DNA of 64,000 bases from Siphonodentalium dalli (GCA_032622095.1 CP136061.1:49915797-49979796), one strand, 5' to 3'. Counted from the stretch's first letter, positions 23,193-34,812 are shown. Notes: generated by a model not told the origin, from the sequence alone. Translations and numbers: made by a program.

Positions 23193-23360
23193 GCTGGTTG
23201 GCGAATACAACATCAACAGCAACAACAACGTCATCAACAACAACAATAATAACAACAACAACAACAACAACGAAAACAACCACCACCACAACATCAACAA
23301 CAACGTCAACATCAATGACGACCACAACGACGACCACCACGTGTACACGAATACCTCCAG
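23193..23360 (+). CDS. Lectin gene 1, exon 3: Thr-rich mucin-like stalk
   Basis: 168 nt between the acceptor cctcccacgcag and the donor CCTCCAG|GTACACG, phase 1 on both sides, so it can be skipped without a frame change. It encodes GWLANTTSTATTT... with long Thr runs written in ACA, ACG and ACC codons, then ends TCTRIPP. This is a likely O-glycosylated stalk of 56 residues between the linker and the lectin domain. It might be dismissed as a simple repeat. However, the paralogous minus-strand exon at 62881-63051 has the same phase, the same donor and the same CTxIPP ending, which supports a real exon. Confidence 0.7.
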
Positions 23361-23956
23361 GTACACGCAATACTATTTTGAAGTTGTTGTAACCTCAAAC
23401 TGTTTTGTACGTATTTTCAATGACCGCTACGTGAAGTTAAAGCTGCTAGTTGTTGTTAGTTTGTGTTGAGAGGTCATTTCTTGGATCAGAACGGCGTGAC
23501 CATGACATATAGTGATAGCCAAGTTTAACCACACGCCACTTATAACTTTTAGTCGATATCAAAACAAACACACTACCGTATTTAGAAGATAATTTTGCCG
23601 TTATAAAATAAGTATGTGGGAAACATAAAACTGGTCTCAGATATTGTACCAATTGAGAAATCGTAAATAATGATTTTGGCTTCATGTTTTGATGATCGTC
23701 GCTCTATGGAAATATATGGGAGATTCTGTGTACCATAAATACGTAGCAGATTTTCATCACAAAACATGTAAAGCAGGTCTTCTTTATATAACAAATTGAC
23801 CAATGTAATACCCGTATATCTGGGACACACCTGTTTGTGCGTAAATGTTACGTTACTACACGTTCATGAGACACATTCGGTTCAGATGTTACAAAGGTTG
23901 CAATGGTCAGTGGGTATATTTCGTAACCCTTCCATGACTGGAGCTTCCTGATATTT

Positions 23957-24019
23957 TGCATTCTCTTATATATGCGAGTCTCCCATATTGAACCTCGCAT
24001 ATATAAGAGAATACATTGG
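23957..24019. repeat. 67-bp hairpin repeat, copy 2 (slightly short)
   Basis: Stem tgcattctcttatatatgcg against cgcatatataagagaatac, loop tctcccatattgaac. It sits 28 bp from copy 3 in intron 3 of gene 1. Confidence 0.8.
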
Positions 24020-24047
24020 CTAACACTATTTACAATGACCTCGTAAG

Positions 24048-24114
24048 CCAGTGCATTCTCTTATATATGCGAGGCCCCCTATTGTAGACTCGCATATATA
24101 GGAGAATGCACTGG
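24048..24114. repeat. 67-bp hairpin repeat, copy 3
   Basis: Stem CCAGTGCATTCTCTTATATA against its inverse ending GAGAATGCACTGG, with loop gccccctattgtaga. The left arm carries A-to-G (ccagtg) and the right arm keeps cactgg, so the pair is retained. The flank tgacctcgtaag resembles that of copy 1 (tgaccttgtaag). Confidence 0.85.
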
Positions 24115-24869
24115 CACATGATCTTTAACACTGCACCAGCGCGGCTCCCGTCGTGAACCTCATTAAAGGTTTAGATATGTTCTATCTGATATGTTCTATC
24201 TCTTCTCGGCCAAAATTACCAAAAGCACTAGCACCATTATTGATATGAAACCACTTTCCAATGCTCATTTTAATTATTGGTACCATAATTCTCATAAGAA
24301 ACATATGGTATCACGAATATTTTACAAAGATTCTGTTAAAAATATATATCAAATCAAGAATGTTGTAATGCTCTAAAATAGGTACATTTCTGTCCAAAGA
24401 AAAACGTTTTTTCATATGAGTGAAGTTCGTGATACAAAATAGTATTTGACTACATGATCCGGCCGGTATTCTATTCATTAAACCCATTCTATAATAATTA
24501 TAGGCAACTGTCACTGCATAATAGGACATATTGCCAGGTGTACACAGGGATATTATTGTTGCGCAAACGTTATTCGGAATCGGGGGACGAGAACTGAAGA
24601 ATAATTGGTGTCTGTGGTTGATATTGATATAGTTTGAAAATTTATTTAATTAATTTTGCGCAATTATATATGTCAAGGAGTCTTAATTATCTAGGGAATA
24701 TTTCTTTACGCAGTTAAATAACGCATAGTTACGTGAAACGTTTTTTCGCACGCCATTTATAAGCCGCTGTTAATTTTCATGTCCCATTTATTAATTTCAG
24801 TATCTTTGATGGAGGTTATCGATCAAGTAATAAATAGCATCTAAAACTCGTCCTCAGTTTATATTATAA

Positions 24870-24981
24870 GTTACAGGGCGAGTTGTTGCCGGATACGGTG
24901 TCATATGAGGCGAAGTGAGATTAATATTAATCTCGCTGAGCCTCATATGTCACCGTAGCCGGCAACAACGAGCCCTGTAAC
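24870..24981. repeat. 112-bp palindrome, MITE-like, second copy
   Basis: The left arm gttacagggcgagttgttgc pairs with the right arm ending gcaacaacgagccctgtaac. The centre is gagattaatattaatctc, a near-perfect palindrome. It is related to 3597-3738 (shared gttac ends, tcatatgaggcgaa core and the atattataa flank) but lacks the longer loop. Confidence 0.8.
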
Positions 24982-25277
24982 GATTTTATCATGTCACCCA
25001 CATATCATGTTTTCCGTGTGAGAATTTTAATTACTTATACGAAGTTCATTACCTGCCAGTACACAACTCGTCTAGTAAATAACTAATTTACTGGACTATT
25101 TTTGTAAATTTTGATATATACTGGGGACGAGTATTAGATCATCAGTTTATGCCACAAATCTATTCATAAATACACCATCTTTAAATGCACTAAAGTGTAA
25201 CAATTTGGGCAAATATTAATCTGAATATTCATGAACATGTCCCTAACCTGATCTGACGCTATTTACCTTTACTTCAG

Positions 25278-25490
25278 GCTGTCCCTATTACGCCGGTTAT
25301 GGAATTTTCTACCTTGGTGGTTGTAATTATTGTTTAATGTACTATGAAACAAAAGAATCAAATGCCATGGCCAAAGTCTGGTGTGAAATGCACAACGCAC
25401 ATCTGATTACTATTGATTCTGAGGAAATGCTGGACGGGTTGTATGCGGTCGTGGCCTGGAATGGAATGTATCCAGATGGTGGCGACCACT
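25278..25490 (+). CDS. Lectin gene 1, exon 4: C-type lectin domain, N-terminal half
   Basis: The acceptor acctttacttcag and donor CACT|GTGAGTA bound 213 nt, phase 1 at both ends. It encodes residues 186-256: GCPYYAGYGIFYLGGCNYCL, then a helix region ending KVWCEMHNAHLITIDSEEML then DGLYAVV. The pattern WCxxxxAHLxxIxSxEE is the hallmark first half of a C-type lectin-like domain. Cysteines at 187, 201 and 204 form the extended N-terminal loop, one more than the usual pair. The second half is in exon 5. Confidence 0.9.
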
Positions 25491-27572
25491 GTGAGTATAC
25501 ACAATCGAACGCACCAATATATAACACCCACATTGAGGTTTAGACATCTCAGTTATCAGTTGAGTGAGTGAGTTTAATGCTAAAAGCCACAAATTAATGT
25601 GGAACATGCATAATAACATATATACACTATGTACATTGGTACACGCTGTCGGAGATGGATTCAGTCCACCGCTGCAACTGCGCGTCTGCTCCCCCTTGAT
25701 AGTGCAGCGATAAGAAATAACTTTTTATTTTTGACGCTGGGGGAGCTATCACCTTGATAGATTAGATGGAGAAGCTTATACAATGCAGTATGTTCATTTC
25801 ATACATAAAATGTTATCGTGTTCATTTCAACGAATCTCGGCGAACAATGTCGTGTAGATTTATCCATTGACCGAAATCGCGTGAACTTGAATGTATCTTG
25901 ATAATGATTTGTTCATAATTATGTGTTCCTATTCGATTCATGAAAATAGTAGGATATGCAGAGTATTGTAAATTATATGCACGAAGGTAGGCTTTCAAAA
26001 CTGCCAAAACACATTTTTACACCCCTGGTATATATTTTACTGGATACTTTAAAATTCCAAAATATATGCTATCTAACCATTCGAAACATGAACACTTGAA
26101 CAATCTTGAAAATAAAACAGTTAGGAAAATGTTTTAATTGTTGACCATATGGAAACAAAATTGTAAAAGAAACTCCAACAGTCACAATAGAAAGTTTTTA
26201 GAATGTCAAACTATTTAAAATAAAATACATGTTTCTTGATAAAACTTAACAGGATATTTAAGAAATGACTTGCAGATGGATCATTGGATTTTGAACGGCA
26301 TAGTAATTAACCAAAGTGTGTGAATCCACAAGTGATGCATACGAACTTTGTTTAATTACTTTGCCGGTCAAAACCAATGCCACCAATCGATCTGCAAATC
26401 ATTTCTTATACTCATATACCACCACATTGTAATACATGTTGAACAGTAATAATTTGAACAATTTTTCAAAACTACCACAACAATTGTAAGTAACAAATAT
26501 TGTTGAAATTCCAACCAATTTCCCAATAACAACACGAAGCTTGAAGTAGGTGGATCATCTCCTTCTGTGAAGTGGACACCACGCACCGAGCGCGTGCACA
26601 CGGTCGGCTTGGAGTGACGTAGGTGTTCATAGTTTTTTTGAAGTGTCGACTTTAGTTATTGCCTGGTGAACGTCGGAAAAGTTCGTGTAACCGTATCACG
26701 ATTTGTACTGATTTTGACGGAAGCTAATTGTGTGATGCAGAGGGTGTGTGATTATTATAAAATAACTAATGATACATCTTACGGACTGTGATCTTAAACA
26801 GTCTTGTGAACATAAATAGCTTCGAGAAATGTAAAACTGAAATATATTTACTTTTCCTGATGTAACTAATACATTTAAAACTAGACCATTTTGTACCTGG
26901 TCAAGTTTGTCAGATTTGTATCGGGCGTCGATAATACTGGTAAATAAGGTATTTCACAGTGATATGAAAGGTCCACTTAATTTTCGAACACCCAGATCAC
27001 ATTTTATAAAATATATGCCATATAACATACCATTTGAAAGAGGAAGCTCCATACATTATATTTTCAATTTATTCGATGTATTAAACAGTGAACATGTTAT
27101 TTTTGATGAGATATCGATGTCTGTTTTGTGCTAAAGTTTCTGCACAAAGTCGACTATTTTCAATGGAAGGGAAATAACTCTGTGAATTTTGATATAGAGT
27201 TATTCCCCTCCCATTGAAAATAAACTCCAGTTTGAATTATGTTGCATTCTGGGAGCTTTAACGGTGTAAATAATTTTATGATATAAGCTAGTTTCTATTA
27301 CTCTATGTGCACATCCGGAGACGCGACACATTATACATATGTTCCAAATGGTGGTGAATTTTATTTTATGAATGTATTTTAATCATATTTTATGGCATAG
27401 ATTGTTAATAAAACCGTATATCAAGGCACTATACAAAATAATTGGTGACTCGAAAATTAAATGGGCCTTTACTAATCGGTGCCGTCTTTCTCCAACCTGC
27501 AGAACTGACAAACCCCAATAAACCAAATCAAATATCGATATAGGGCGTTTACCTTTTCCCTTTTGATTACAG
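25491..27572. other. Intron 4 of gene 1
   Basis: No exon seen. It contains an imperfect inverted repeat at 26258-26405 (agaaatgacttgcagat against atctgcaaatcatttct). A 68-bp hairpin lies at 27155-27222, arms tattttcaatggaagggaaa and its inverse, with stem end taactct and agagtta. Confidence 0.5.
27155..27222. repeat. 68-bp hairpin containing gggaaataactct
   Basis: The arms pair with two or three mismatches around a short loop, gtgaattttgat. The inner motif agttatttccc also appears at 57992 in unrelated sequence, so the arm is a dispersed repeat. Confidence 0.7.
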
Positions 27573-27787
27573 ATAGGAAGTGGATGGATGGATTCGACAT
27601 GCACAATAATGACACAATGTATACATGGGACGGGCGACGCCTACCAGTAGAGAAATGGGGTAACAATGACCCAGACAATGGAATGCAGAATTGCATGCGC
27701 CTTGACGCTTCCAATGAACTTGAATACTACATGTACGACACTGACTGTGATGCCATGTTCTCATTCTTTTGTCAGTACCGCGATTGA
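27573..27787 (+). CDS. Lectin gene 1, exon 5: C-type lectin domain, C-terminal half and stop
   Basis: The acceptor cccttttgattacag opens 215 nt ending in TGA. Joined to exon 4 it gives residues 257-327: KWMDGFD, TMYTWDGRRLPVEKWGNNDP, NCMRLD, DTDCDAMFSFFCQYRD. C221, C297, C315 and C323 are the four core lectin-domain cysteines. The cis-proline loop reads NDPDN instead of EPN or QPD, and the usual WND is YDTD, so calcium-dependent sugar binding is uncertain. The protein ends directly after the domain, with no transmembrane segment or GPI signal, so it is predicted to be secreted. No clear polyadenylation signal was found close downstream. Confidence 0.9.
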
Positions 27788-27839
27788 CTGAATTCACAAT
27801 GAGTGTACCATCACTACCGTTGTCTGGGACGGGCAATTG

Positions 27840-27905
27840 CAGGGACGTGGCTAGGGTGTCCGAGTTGGGGAGGTGGTGTCCACCTTTGAATTTCCAACCG
27901 CACCC
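27840..27905 (+). repeat. Fragment end of the CAGGGACGTGGC repeat family
   Basis: The sequence cagggacgtggctagggtgt matches the terminus of the hAT-like element at 43512. The opposite end was not found here, so it is a truncated copy about 50 bp downstream of the lectin stop codon. Confidence 0.5.
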
Positions 27906-28208
27906 CCTTGATTCAGACTAAACTCCCATATTCGCGAAATACATTTTGCACGCCACTCCCTTGTGTTTGGACGTTCCAACTGGTACTTCAAGCTTTCCAA
28001 GTAACATTCCTTAAGCGGAGCACAATTCCTACTGATGGCCTTTTCAATGGCCAAAATATTCACCAAAAGTAGTAAAATATGAAATGCCGTTTTAACATTG
28101 ACACCCGCAGTATAAATGTATACTCACAGTATGGTGTGAAGCTGAACTATATACAAACAATAACACAGACAATTATGTTATTTAACTATGTATGTTCTCA
28201 TAAATTTT

Positions 28209-28232
28209 GACTTGACTTGACTTGACTTGACT
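28209..28232 (+). repeat. (GACTT)n pentanucleotide run
   Basis: Nearly five copies of GACTT, following ctcataaatttt. Such short runs end many CR1/L2-type retroelements, so this may mark the 3' end of an otherwise unrecognised copy. Confidence 0.7.
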
Positions 28233-28639
28233 AGCACTGGCTCGCTCCATTCTGTACGTCGTCGGGATATAAAAGAGTAGAGCAGAGCATCGGACCGTCG
28301 TACCAGCGTCTAGTCTAAATTCGGACCTAACTCCACTGAACATCTAGCGAATACACACCCCACGAAAACCCGAAATGTGTTGTCCTGCGAGATATCCCAT
28401 CGCTATAGCTCAATTTGACACGGCCAGATTAACCTTTCTACAATATCCTAAAACAATAAAGCTTCTCAAATCATCGGCATAGTCAATAGAACTTTCACGA
28501 ACTTGGACATTCCAACTACAGCTTTTACCGGACTCGGGGTCGCAGTACAAATTTAACGCGTCCCAAAATAACCGCATTCGGGGTAGCACTACAGCTTTTA
28601 AATCTATTTATAAAATCTACATAGGACCATGAGATTTTA

Positions 28640-29609
28640 TAATTTGGCCCACAGTATACACCGGTGGCGTTAATAACACAATTAAAGGAATAGTGCTCGG
28701 CGGTTCTGAGTATAAAATATCACACGGACGACACAATGTGCATGCTTGATGGCAAAGAAAGCTATCGCGATGCCTACTCTATACTTGAAATATATGCTCG
28801 GGTTTCGGGACTGCGCATCAACCCGGTGGAATTTCAGGTGGCGTGGATAGGTTCACGATCAAACTATGAATCAAACATGTGCCAAGATTTAAAAATATCC
28901 TACTCAAAAACATTCAATTTTCTTGGCATTATCTTCAGCACTGATCTTCAAACAATTATGTCAGACTACGATAGATATGGAGTCCCAGGCTATTAACTCA
29001 TATTAGACGGATAACTGACACTAAGACACTTATTCTCCCAAAGCTAACATACATAGTCATGTCTCTCCCCAGTCCGGATGATGCTTTCGTTAGGAAGTTA
29101 AACTAAATTTTATTCTGATATATTGGGAACTCCAAACGAGATAGAGTACAAACGGAATCAGGTATGTTCTGATTACTCCATAGGAGGTCTGAAAATGGTA
29201 AACATACAACATTTTAACGATGAAATTAAAATCACATGGCTATGGCGTCTAATATGTTAACTTTCAAAATGGGCCCCTCTCCTCGATGGCACCCCATGAT
29301 CGATGACCCGCTGTACCTAACACATGACCATAATCTCCTGAAAAAACAAATTTCAAACATTCCTAACCCATTTTGGAGGGATGTTCTCAGCTCGTGGTGC
29401 AAATTCACAAGCATAGATGATAAAAATGGCAACATCATGTCAGCGATCATATGGAATAATTCTAACATTAGAATGGAAAGAAGCCCAATTAACTTCAAAT
29501 TCATGGAGATATGCAGGAATATAACAATCTTTTCCAAAATAATGGCGAATTTATTCAATATTTCTACTAACTTCATTACTATAGCTATCTTAAAACGCCA
29601 AATATATAG
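28640..29609 (+). mobile_element. LINE ORF2 fragment (reverse transcriptase onward), first part
   Basis: Plus-strand frames: NTIKGIVLGGSEYKIS, then (after a frameshift at the catalytic site) DDTMCMLDGKESYRDAYSIL, EIYARVSGLRINPVEFQVAW and KTFNFLGIIFSTDL. Next come TKTLILPKLTYIVMSLPSP, DYSIGGLKMVNIQHFN and NPFWRDVLSSWCKF, then IIWNNSNIRMERSPINFKF. The order matches the palm-to-C-terminus part of a widespread invertebrate LINE ORF2. The catalytic box is decayed (TDDT instead of YADDT). It is interrupted at 29609 and resumes at 31847. Confidence 0.85.
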
Positions 29610-31835
29610 CACTAGCAGGTTAGCCCGCCACTGGCGGCAATCGTCAGAAACATGACAATTTAAAAAAAAATTAATTAATTTTTTCAATTAATTAAATTTT
29701 TTGTTTTTCAATGAGTTAATGATGAGCCCGACGTTGTCCGGGCTATTCAAAAACCAAATTTCAAGTCGATAGCTCCACCCGTTTCCGAGGTCTGGTCTGC
29801 GCATGCGCGAAGCTGGCGTCGCACGGACTCGGCGACCCGATAAAATTCGTATCCGGGGCAAGATACATTCACATACCAAATTTCAAGTCGATAGCTCCAC
29901 CCGTTTCCGAGATATGGTCTGCGCATGTGCGAAGCTGGCGTCGCACGGGCTCGGCGACCCGATAAAATTCGTATCCGGGGCAAGATACATTCACATACCA
30001 AATTTCAAGTCGATAGCTCCACCCGTTTCCGAGATCTCGTCTGCGCATGCGCTGCACGGGCGTCGCACGGGCTCGCCAATACGACAACGACGACCACCTG
30101 GTCAAACTACACACACGTACCAAGTTTCGTCCCGATCGGTCGAGGTGTTGGTATCTGATGCAAAAGACGAAATTGTGAGTGTTGGTTTGTAACCGGGATT
30201 TCTGAGAAGTATCCACACTAACTACCCCCCTAAGCCCTGACCTAAGTGTCATACATACTATAACAATGATGCTGAACACTTTGAGGCAATTATATTGCAG
30301 AAATGTTGTAAGAGTACTATGGCATCCAATAAATCTCCCCGCATAGGAAACCACTCAAAAGTATTTCCCGTATATCTCTCTGCAGATGCTAATAACGTTG
30401 AATGGTAAACAAACGCTCTTTATAGCGATGCGTCAAAAACACACGCTCATTAAATTATGACTTGATTAACCACCGCGGTGCCGATTGCGGTGATTTTGAT
30501 GATTGGGAAGGGAGAAACGGTGCTCTGAGCTTCTCCAAAACGCGATCACGACAGTGTCCGTGGGATTTCACACTTATATACGAAATTTGAGCTCGATGGG
30601 TGCAGTCGTTTTCGATTCTATAAAGAACACACATATATATATACGGAAGTCTCGATAGCTCTACTCGTTTCCGAGATCTGGTCTGCGCATGCGCGAAGCT
30701 TGCGTCGCACGGTCTCGGCGACCCGATACAATTCGTATCCGGGGCAAGATACATTCACATACCAAATTCAAGTCGATAGCTCCACCCGTTTCCGAAATCT
30801 GGTCTGCGCATGCGCGAAGCTTGCGTCGCACGGGCTCGGCGACCCGATAAAATTCGTATCCGGGGCAAGATACATTCACATAGCAAATTTCAAGTCGATA
30901 GCTCCACCCGTTTCCGAGATCTCGTCTGCGCATGCGCTGCACGGGCGTCGCACGGGCTCGCCAATGCGACAACGACGATCGCCTGATCAAACTACACACA
31001 CGTAGCAAATTTCAAGTTGATAGCTCCACCCGTTTCCGAGATCTCGTCTGCGCATGCGCGAAGTGGGCGCCGCACGGGCTCGCCAATACGACAACGTCCA
31101 CCGCCTGGTCAAACTACACACACGTCCCGATCGGTCGAGAATCGTAGATTTGTATAAATGACAGACAAACAAACATACAGACAGACAGACAAACAGAGGT
31201 CTTCAAAATATATATGAGACTAGCAGGTTAGCCCGCCACTGGCGTGGTTGGTCAGAAACATGACATTTTTTTAATTATTTTGTTTTTATTTATTTTATTT
31301 TATTTTGAATTTTTTAATATTATTATATTTTTTTTTAATTTAATTAATTATTTTTTTTAAAAATTAATTTTAAATTGTTTTAATTAATTTTTTAAATGAA
31401 TTTTCTGTTTCTGGCGGAAAAATTGACCCGATGAAATCCCCCCTTCCTAGGAACGACAGACAATGCATTGTTTGTTTTTCAATGAGATAATTCATGCCTT
31501 TTTAATCGAGATAATTGCCTTTCGTCGCGCATCCGTATTTCGGACGCATGGGGTCAGTCGTTTAGCCACGTCCATTGCAATAAAGAGCGTTAATCCTTAA
31601 CACCTCCGAATATGGTCAATATAAAGATCGTTAATGCCTTAACCCCCGAAGTGGCGTTTGCGGTGATTTTGATGATTGGGAAGGGAGAAGAGGTGCTCTG
31701 AGCTTCTCCAAAAGCGCGACCACGCCGGTGTCCGTGGGATTTTACACTTATATACGAAAATTTAGCTCAATCTGTCCACGCGTTTTCGATTCTATGAAGT
31801 ACCCACATATATACACACACATATACGGAAGTCTC
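29610..31835. mobile_element. Composite repeat nested in the LINE, with 119-bp tandem units
   Basis: It is flanked by aaatatatag (29600-29609) and aaattatatag (31836-31846), a likely target duplication. The head actagcaggttagcccgcca occurs at 29611 and again at 31210. Between them, from about 29724, is a second family starting gatgagcccgacgttgtccg, with tandem 110-120 bp units (gatagctccacccgtttccg; tctgcgcatgcgcgaagc) and an ending with (ACAGACA)n then gtcttcaaaatatatatgag. A tail atacggaagtctc appears at 30648-30660 and 31823-31835. The long open frames in the units (RRQLRACADQISETGG type, minus strand) repeat with the DNA and are not taken as genes. Confidence 0.7.
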
Positions 31836-31846
31836 AAATTATATAG

Positions 31847-32250
31847 TAGATTTCGAATGGTCGAAATCAGCCCCTCCAACTACTACCTTCTCCATTCTTA
31901 CAAAAGCTTTGAGCCCATTTTTGAGGGACAAGAAATGTTATCAACTATTTCATCGAACCTTGTCAATAGGGAATCGGGTGCCCAACTCATGTAAACAATG
32001 GACTTCGGAAATAAAAAACGACTCCCGTTCATGGGACATTATATTTCACAGTCCATTTACGACCATGCCTGCACGAAACTCCAATGGCTTCAATGTTGAA
32101 TTTTCACGAGAATCCTCCTCTCTTCTGAAGATAGCAGGCATACGAGCTGATGACCTGTGCAATCGATACGCAAATACTCAAGAAACATTTCGCACATCTT
32201 CTGGCATTGCCCACACACAAATCTGTTCATAACCGAAGTTCATTCTTAGT
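31847..32250 (+). mobile_element. LINE ORF2 fragment, second part (C-terminus)
   Basis: Continuation of the LINE at 28640-29609: CYQLFHRTLSIGNRVPNSCK, QWTSEIKND, SWDIIFHSPF, LKIAGIRADDLCN, then in another frame SHIFWHCPHTNLFITEV. WHCPHT is the last part of the C-terminal zinc-like motif in this LINE family. At least one frameshift. The LINE 3' end lies near 32250-32330. Confidence 0.75.
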
Positions 32251-32340
32251 TGAAGATCAAGCTAATCGTGTCTTAACTCGATCATCAATTATCTTATCAT
32301 AAATTTTTCTGCGCCTAACTAAACTCTGTGTAAACATCTA

Positions 32341-34812
32341 CACCTATATTTGCGAATGTCTATATGTCTGTGTGTCTGTGCGCTATAGAAATTCACTAAC
32401 ATTGATAAAAAATATTTTAGCGCCGATTTACACCAAATTGATTCACATTCTAATCCATGAAACGATGAGTATAATCGTGTGATTTAAAGACGCCAAATCG
32501 GTGCCATTTGGGTGGGATATGAGGGAGGCGTTTGGAGCTAAATTTAATAAGAAATTGTTTAGTCGCCGATTACCACCAAACTTATACATAATCATCTCCA
32601 TGATATCATGAATCTAATCGTGTGGTTTAAAGACGTCAAAAGTGGCACCTCTTGATTCAGGAATAGGGAGGAGAGGGTCACCAAAACTGATATCACCCAA
32701 TTAATACACGTTCTTCTCCAACGGTATGAGGAGTCAAACCGTGTGGTGCCTATATTTGCAAATGTCTGTCGGTTTGTATTCTATATTGTAACTCCACGTG
32801 ACGGGGGACCATCTAGGTGGCACCAAAGGGGTCTAACGAGGGTATCCTTTTTCGAGGAAGAAAATGATGCGGGCTAATATTTTCTAAAGTAACTCTGTTG
32901 GTGTCGAGGGCAGAAAAAGGGGGCAGCAAACATGATGAAATTGTTTTCCCGCAGATTTCCACCAATTTTATACATAATCACTCCATAATCGCCGATCGAG
33001 TCAGGAGTATCGGGAGAGGGGCACCAACATTGATAAAACTAACGTTTACCGCCGATTTCCACCAAATTGATACATATTCTTCTCCATGATACCAGGAATC
33101 TGATCGTGTGAATTAAAGACCCCAAATTGGTGCCGTTTGGGTGAGATAAAGGATGTACTACTAAAGTTGATAATAATTTGTTTAGCTCACGATTACGACC
33201 AAATGATACATAATCACCTCCATGCCATGCAGGAATATAATGGCCGTGGTTTAAATGTCAAAAGTGGCGCCTTTCGAGTCGTGAATGGGGAGGTGCTGGG
33301 TTACCACAGCTGATACAATTACGTTTAGCACTAATGTCCACCAAATTCAAACTCGTTCTTCTCCGGTGATACAAGAAACCAATTAATGTGGGTTAATGAC
33401 GCCGTTTGGGTCAGTGATTGAAAGAGAAGGATTGATAATAATGTTTTAGTCCATGATATCCACCAAAGTAATATATAGTAATCTCTATAATTCGTTCTAA
33501 GGAGTTTTTGGCATTCAAATTTCACAATCTCGACAAAATGTAATGGTGATCGAATGAAGTGACTTTAACAATTATATCATATCACAACATATCCTCGCGC
33601 AAATAAACACATAATCGACCTATAATATAAACTAGGTACATAATGTGATTATTTGATTATGAAATAAGCAGATACTGGACTCACTCCCGTTATTTCGTTT
33701 TAGTATGGCGCGGGCCATAGTGAAAACACATGTTAAAGAGCGTACACCTGAAAAGTCGTGAATTGACTTACTTGTGTCATTGTCCGAACATAATATGCTT
33801 TGCATCATTATGAGTTGATAACGGGACTAAAACGCGATCATTTTCAGCACATTATCGACTCAAAATGGGGTGATTCTAAGCAGATCTACCTAAAACAAGT
33901 TCTACGCAGATATTGTGCGTATTTTCGGGAGAACAGACTGCATATCAACTGTCATATGTATATGGTTACATGGATCAGTGCATTTATATAGTGTGCTAGC
34001 AAAACTACCAGATAGAAGAAAGCATTAAAAGTATATCTATCAATCTATTTAAGAGATACATATATTCTTACACAAGAGGGTGGCATGTTAGAATTGCTCA
34101 TGTATTATAGCACAATTGAGTCAGACCCATTCAAGATATTTTCCACAAAAAAACATACAATTTGTCAAGAGGGATAGAAATGTATAGATTGCCTGTTCAA
34201 AAATAGTGGTCACAGTTTTCAGTCAAATATAGTTTATTCTGAGGTAAACAGTCAGTAGCACATGACTTTTCAGGATCCGCCAACACTGATATCGGACAAG
34301 GGTACATCTGCCCAATACAGAAGATTGTTTTTAATTCTTTTAGAACAGATTCTTAGCCTAACATAAACAAATTAAAACCTCGCTCTGTGCTGGGCACATG
34401 TAGCTGATATATAGCAACAGTTCTTTTAAACTGATAATAATTAGTCAGTATAGCACCACGAACGGAGGAGTACCTGGCCATTTCTTTAAAACATCTGTAT
34501 CTTCTGGTGTCCTCAAACAATTCCAACCACGTCGACTGTACCGTATAATACCGTCTGAAGTCCGCGCAGTGGTAAATAAATAAATATTTCTTTATTGGTG
34601 GAACGACTTTATCTCGATAAACAAAAATGAAAAATATTACAAGGTGAGCCCCTACTTATAATCCATGTATAAGAATGACGTTTTGTGATGCCAGTTGGAT
34701 ACATAATTTATGAGAATACGTGTAACACTTTGAGCAAGAGTATTCTCTATTGCCACCAAATGTCAATAGCAGAGGGTTTCACATTTTAATCTGGGCAACC
34801 CTGCTAGTATAG
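32341..34812 (-). mobile_element. CTAGCAGGG-headed repeat family, minus-strand copy
   Basis: In minus orientation it begins ctagcagggttgcccag at 34812 and has a unique body to about 34180, matching 46000-46660 in inverse (tcagctacatgtg; cctgttcaaaaatagtgg). It then has degenerate tandem units of about 140 bp (accaaattgatacatattct; cgccgatttccacca) and ends at cacagacatatagacattcg then caaatata (32345). A MITE copy interrupts it at 33585-33965. No protein recognised. Confidence 0.7.
33585..33965 (+). repeat. MITE copy 1 (ATTATCGACTCA family)
   Basis: It shares tcgcgcaaataaacacataa, acacatgttaaagagcg and cacattatcgactcaaaatg with 54325-54700 (same strand) and 52440-52800 (inverse). It contains an inner inverted repeat, cattatgagt...actcaaaatg. 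Length is about 380 bp, no open frame. It is inserted in the repeat at 32341-34812. Confidence 0.7.

Noticed and set aside
29747-30354. Minus-strand open frames rich in RRQLRACADQISETGG-type repeats, also at 30661-31008 and 60743-61117
   Set aside because: They follow the 110-120 bp DNA repeat unit in several frames and on both strands. The protein pattern is a by-product of the tandem repeat, with no known domain.
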